Positions 50,393 to 52,471 of a stretch of DNA of 52,471 nt are shown piece by piece. Within the stretch, counting starts at the first letter, position 1, and each line of letters begins with the position of its first letter. This stretch comes from JAANXG01 sp049583715 (GTDB lineage: Bacteria > Pseudomonadota > Gammaproteobacteria > Arenicellales > JAANXG01). Location of the stretch: positions 1 to 52,471 of the forward strand of contig JBAUWJ010000142.1 of NCBI GenBank assembly GCA_049583715.1, given 5' to 3'. The notes beneath the pieces are model-generated. The model was not told where the DNA came from and did not search any database. It saw nothing but the letters and a program-made list of their open reading frames with translations. The position numbers were made by a program, and so were the translations under genes.

Positions 50393-51049
50393 ATGAGCTT
50401 GCCGGAGGTTCTGGGCTACCTGGCGTCCGGGCTCGTCTTCACGTCGTTCTACATGAAGACGATGATCCCGCTCAGGCTGGTGGCGATAGGCAGCAACATC
50501 GCATTCATGTCCTATGGTTTCGCCGAGGGCCTGTATCCGGTCTTTATCCTGCACGTCCTGCTGTTCCCGCTCAACGTCTACCGGCTCGTGCAGATTCGAC
50601 GGATGATCCGGCGCGTCGAGGCGGCGGCGACCGGCGACATGGACTTCAAGGGCCTGCTGCCTCATATGACCCGGGCCCGCTGCCGCAAGGGCGAGACCCT
50701 GTTCGCAAAGGGCGACCACGCCGACCGGCTCTACTATCTCGCAAGCGGTGAGATCTCTCTCACGGAGCTGGGGCACACCCTCGGGGCGGGCAGCCTGTTC
50801 GGCGAGATCGCCCTCTTCTCCCCGGATCGCAAGAGGATGGCCGGCGCCGTGTGCGAGAGTGACTGCGAGATCTACTCCCTGAGCGCCGCGAAGATCCAGG
50901 AGCTCTACTACCAGGACCCGGCGTTCGGCTTCGCCCTGGTGCGCCTGATCACGGGGCGGCTGCTCCAGGACCTGGGGCACGTCGACCCGGCCAAGCCGCT
51001 CGGATCAGCGGCTCCCGCCACGGCCACGGAGAGGTCGGCGGATACTTGA
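50393..51049 (+). CDS. Membrane protein with C-terminal cyclic-nucleotide-binding domain
   Basis: A 218-residue fusion. Residues 1-70 hold three short helices (EVLGYLASGLVFTSFYMKTM, LRLVAIGSNIAFMSYGFAEG, LHVLLFPLNVYRLVQIR) resembling YgjV-type small membrane domains. Residues 85-200 form a CAP/cNMP-type beta-roll with FAKGDHADRLYYLASGEISL and GSLFGEIALFSPDRKRMAGA. There is no HTH, so it is not a CRP-type transcription factor. The phosphate-cassette arginine position is partly kept (GEIALFSPDRKR), so nucleotide binding is possible. Its stop overlaps a sigma32-like -35 box of the next gene. Confidence 0.82.
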   Translation: MSLPEVLGYLASGLVFTSFYMKTMIPLRLVAIGSNIAFMSYGFAEGLYPVFILHVLLFPLNVYRLVQIRRMIRRVEAAATGDMDFKGLLPHMTRARCRKGETLFAKGDHADRLYYLASGEISLTELGHTLGAGSLFGEIALFSPDRKRMAGAVCESDCEIYSLSAAKIQELYYQDPAFGFALVRLITGRLLQDLGHVDPAKPLGSAAPATATERSADT

Positions 51050-51073
51050 AACGGGCCGGAGGCAGTCCTATAT
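51045..51073 (+). promoter_or_regulatory. Sigma32-type heat-shock promoter of the hsp20 genes
   Basis: CTTGAAA (51045-51051) and CCTATAT (51067-51073; consensus CCCATnT) are 15 bp apart. The -35 includes the preceding gene's TGA. The -10 is about 44 nt before the first Hsp20 ATG. Confidence 0.7.
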
Positions 51074-51116
51074 CAGGCACCATGTAGAGCCACACTTTCA
51101 ACGGGAGGTATCGAGA

Positions 51117-51560
51117 ATGTTTGGTCTTACCAGCTTTGACGGAGGTCAATTCGACCAGTTCAGGCGCCTGGAGCGGGAGTTGGACGAGCTGCTGGGGCGG
51201 TGGCGGATGCCCGGAGCCGGGATCCGGTCGGCGGCGGGAGACACCTTCCCCCCGCTCAACGCCGGCGTGACCGGCGAGCGCGTCGATGTGTACCTGTTCG
51301 CCCCGGGTCTCGATCCCAAGAAGATCGACGTGACCGTGCAGAACAATCTGTTGACGATCAGTGGCGAGCGAAAGGTGGATGTCCCGGAGCAGGCGACTTT
51401 CTACAGGCGGGAACGGCACGACGGCGCGTTCCGCCGGGTGGTCACCCTTCCCGAGGACATCGAACCGGAGAAAATGAACGCTGCTTATCGCGACGGAATC
51501 CTGCACGTCACCGTGCAGCGGCGCGAGTCTTCCCGCCCGCGTCGTGTCGAGGTCAAGTAA
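51117..51560 (+). CDS. Hsp20 small heat-shock protein 1
   Basis: A 147-residue alpha-crystallin-domain chaperone that holds unfolding proteins for refolding by DnaK/ClpB. It has a Phe-rich N-terminal arm (MFGLTSFDGGQFDQFRRLER). The crystallin domain spans about 50-140, with DVYLFAPGLDPKKIDVTVQN, LTISGERKV, FRRVVTLPEDIEPEKMNAAY and GILHVTVQRRE, and the C-terminal tail is PRRVEVK. The ribosome-binding site GGGAGG lies 8 nt before ATG. A sigma32-like promoter precedes it, and the second Hsp20 gene follows 39 bp on, suggesting a two-gene operon like IbpA/IbpB. Confidence 0.94.
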   Translation: MFGLTSFDGGQFDQFRRLERELDELLGRWRMPGAGIRSAAGDTFPPLNAGVTGERVDVYLFAPGLDPKKIDVTVQNNLLTISGERKVDVPEQATFYRRERHDGAFRRVVTLPEDIEPEKMNAAYRDGILHVTVQRRESSRPRRVEVK

Positions 51561-51599
51561 TCCAGATCCACTGATCATATCCAACGAAAGAGGCAGATC

Positions 51600-52010
51600 A
51601 TGACAAACGGAGAACATAAGGTCGCCACCAGGAGCACCGAGTCGCAGACCGGCGTGCGGGACTCCGAAAGCCAGGCGGATTTTGCCATGGCACCGGACGT
51701 CGACATCTTTGAGGACGGCGAGGGCATCTATGTGCGTGCCGACATGCCAGGCGTGTCGAAGGATCGCCTGGACATCCAGGTGAACAAGGATGCGTTGACC
51801 ATCGAGGGCGAAGCCCATATCGACATGCCGGAAGGCATGGAAGCCTTGTACGCGGACGTTCGCTCGACGCGCTACCGCCGCAGCTTCGTCCTGAGCACCG
51901 AGCTCGACACGGAAAAGATCGACGCCACACTCAAGGACGGGGTCCTGACCGTGCACATTCCCAAGCGGGCGGAGGCGAAGCCGCGCAGGATCGAGGTTAC
52001 CGCGGGCTGA
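51600..52010 (+). CDS. Hsp20 small heat-shock protein 2
   Basis: A 136-residue alpha-crystallin protein of a different subgroup from its neighbour. The acidic N-terminal segment is 35 residues, without the Phe-rich arm. The domain begins PDVDIFEDGEGIYVRADMPG and includes LDIQVNKDALTIEGEA, RSFVLSTELDTEKIDATLKD and GVLTVHIPKR. It probably forms mixed oligomers with the first protein. It shares the upstream sigma32-type promoter, and a strong hairpin follows 9 bp after its stop. Confidence 0.94.
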   Translation: MTNGEHKVATRSTESQTGVRDSESQADFAMAPDVDIFEDGEGIYVRADMPGVSKDRLDIQVNKDALTIEGEAHIDMPEGMEALYADVRSTRYRRSFVLSTELDTEKIDATLKDGVLTVHIPKRAEAKPRRIEVTAG

Positions 52011-52018
52011 TGAAAGTC

Positions 52019-52045
52019 GGCGCCGCCGCCGAGCGCGGCGGCGCC
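52019..52045 (+). terminator. GC-rich hairpin ending the hsp20 operon
   Basis: GGCGCCGCCGC and GCGGCGGCGCC form a perfect 11-bp stem around CGAGC. No U-tract follows, so it may end or stabilise the transcript. Confidence 0.6.
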
Positions 52046-52134
52046 CTGCCCCGCAGGTTGCCCTTGCGTCAAGGAACGTTGAACTCTGGTTCGAAGGGCT
52101 TATTTTGGAAGCGATGAGGTCCTTGTCCAGCCGG

Positions 52135-52163
52135 TTGCATTACCCGCAGGGGCTGCCTATAGT
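52135..52163 (+). promoter_or_regulatory. Sigma70-type promoter of hspQ
   Basis: TTGCAT (52135-52140) and TATAGT (52158-52163) are 17 bp apart, ending 27 nt before the hspQ ATG. Confidence 0.6.
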
Positions 52164-52190
52164 CAAAGATATCGAGAGACTACGCGCGCC

Positions 52191-52471
52191 ATGATCCGAA
52201 CCGCAAAATTCACGATCGGTCAGATTGTCCGCCACCGCGTGTATCCGTTCCGTGGGGTGATATTCGACGTCGACCCCGAATTCAACAATACGGAGGAATG
52301 GTACCAATCCATTCCCGAGGACGTCCGGCCCGCGAAGGATCAGCCTTTCTACCACCTGCTGGCCGAGAACCAGGAATCCACCTACGTCGCCTATGTCTCC
52401 GAGCAGAACCTGCTCGAGGATCACACCGGCGAGCCCATCGAGCACCCCCAGATAGACGAGTTCTTCGTGCG
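52191..52471 (+). CDS. hspQ: Heat-shock protein HspQ (partial, 3' end outside the window)
   Basis: The first 93 codons of an HspQ/YccV-family protein: MIRTAKFTIGQIVRHRVYPF, RGVIFDVDPEFNNTEEWYQS, DQPFYHLLAENQESTYVAYV and EQNLLEDHTGEPIEHPQ. HspQ is a small beta-barrel protein that modulates Lon proteolysis and was first described as binding hemimethylated DNA. The known length is about 105 residues, so only the tail is missing. It follows the two Hsp20 genes but has its own candidate promoter, giving a small protein-quality-control locus. Confidence 0.95.
   Translation, partial: MIRTAKFTIGQIVRHRVYPFRGVIFDVDPEFNNTEEWYQSIPEDVRPAKDQPFYHLLAENQESTYVAYVSEQNLLEDHTGEPIEHPQIDEFFV

Noticed and set aside
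51079..51085. ACCATGT as an alternative sigma32 -10 box
   Set aside because: It lies 27 bp from CTTGAAA, too far; CCTATAT at 15 bp fits better.

Overview
The window is GC-rich chromosomal DNA. The genes are densely packed, with many ATGA/GTGA start-stop overlaps and frequent GTG/TTG starts. Gene content suggests a free-living, metabolically versatile gammaproteobacterium (inference from gene families; no rRNA or marker gene is present). Pointers are a persulfide dioxygenase-rhodanese, a bufferin copper/metal peptide operon, a protocatechuate branch of aromatic catabolism, many signalling proteins and dispersed intergenic repeats. I see no tRNA, rRNA, CRISPR array, transposase or prophage.

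Layout. 0.1-2.7 kb: a DUF2334 deacetylase-like protein convergent with a GT4 glycosyltransferase, then a VOC-fold protein. 2.9-6.9 kb: a minus-strand operon of OmpR-type regulator, large histidine kinase and persulfide dioxygenase-rhodanese fusion. 7.0-12 kb: a small gene with a clear terminator, a PilZ-like protein, a Kef-type K+/H+ antiporter and an unknown gene. 12.3-20.5 kb: a catabolic cluster with a glutamine-synthetase-like ligase, iron alcohol dehydrogenase, SDR, 3-hydroxyisobutyrate-dehydrogenase-like enzyme, enolase-superfamily enzyme, DHDPS-family enzyme and DUF1028 protein. It is interrupted by a 131-bp MITE-like palindrome and a secreted-protein gene broken by an amber codon. 20.6-23.1 kb: lipid A-type membrane protein, GT2 glycosyltransferase and a degenerate NtrC-type regulator.

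23.5-30.9 kb: 4-hydroxybenzoate/protocatechuate catabolism. The minus-strand operon is pcaD-pcaC-pcaH-pcaG-BKACE-pcaB, with divergent pcaQ and then pobA. A beta-keto acid cleavage enzyme sits where pcaI/pcaJ/pcaF would be expected, so beta-ketoadipate is probably cleaved with acetyl-CoA to succinyl-CoA and acetoacetate. PcaQ-like operators precede pcaD, pcaQ and pobA. 31.3-38 kb: small unknown genes, cystathionine beta-synthase, a seven-helix membrane protein ending in a Fis-type DNA-binding domain, a KAS III-like enzyme and an HD-GYP protein.

38.1-42.4 kb: a bufferin operon in which a two-component system lies between the bufA2 precursor gene and the bufB/bufC maturation genes. Four GTGA repeats at an exact 11-bp period lie upstream of bufA2 and look like the site of the embedded regulator. 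42.7-49.2 kb: an RNA-binding RRM protein and a coupled operon of CheB-CheR-PAS fusion, PAS histidine kinase and FixJ-type regulator. 49.3-52.5 kb: a DUF1499 protein, a membrane/cyclic-nucleotide-domain fusion, two Hsp20 genes behind a sigma32-like promoter, and hspQ, cut by the window end.
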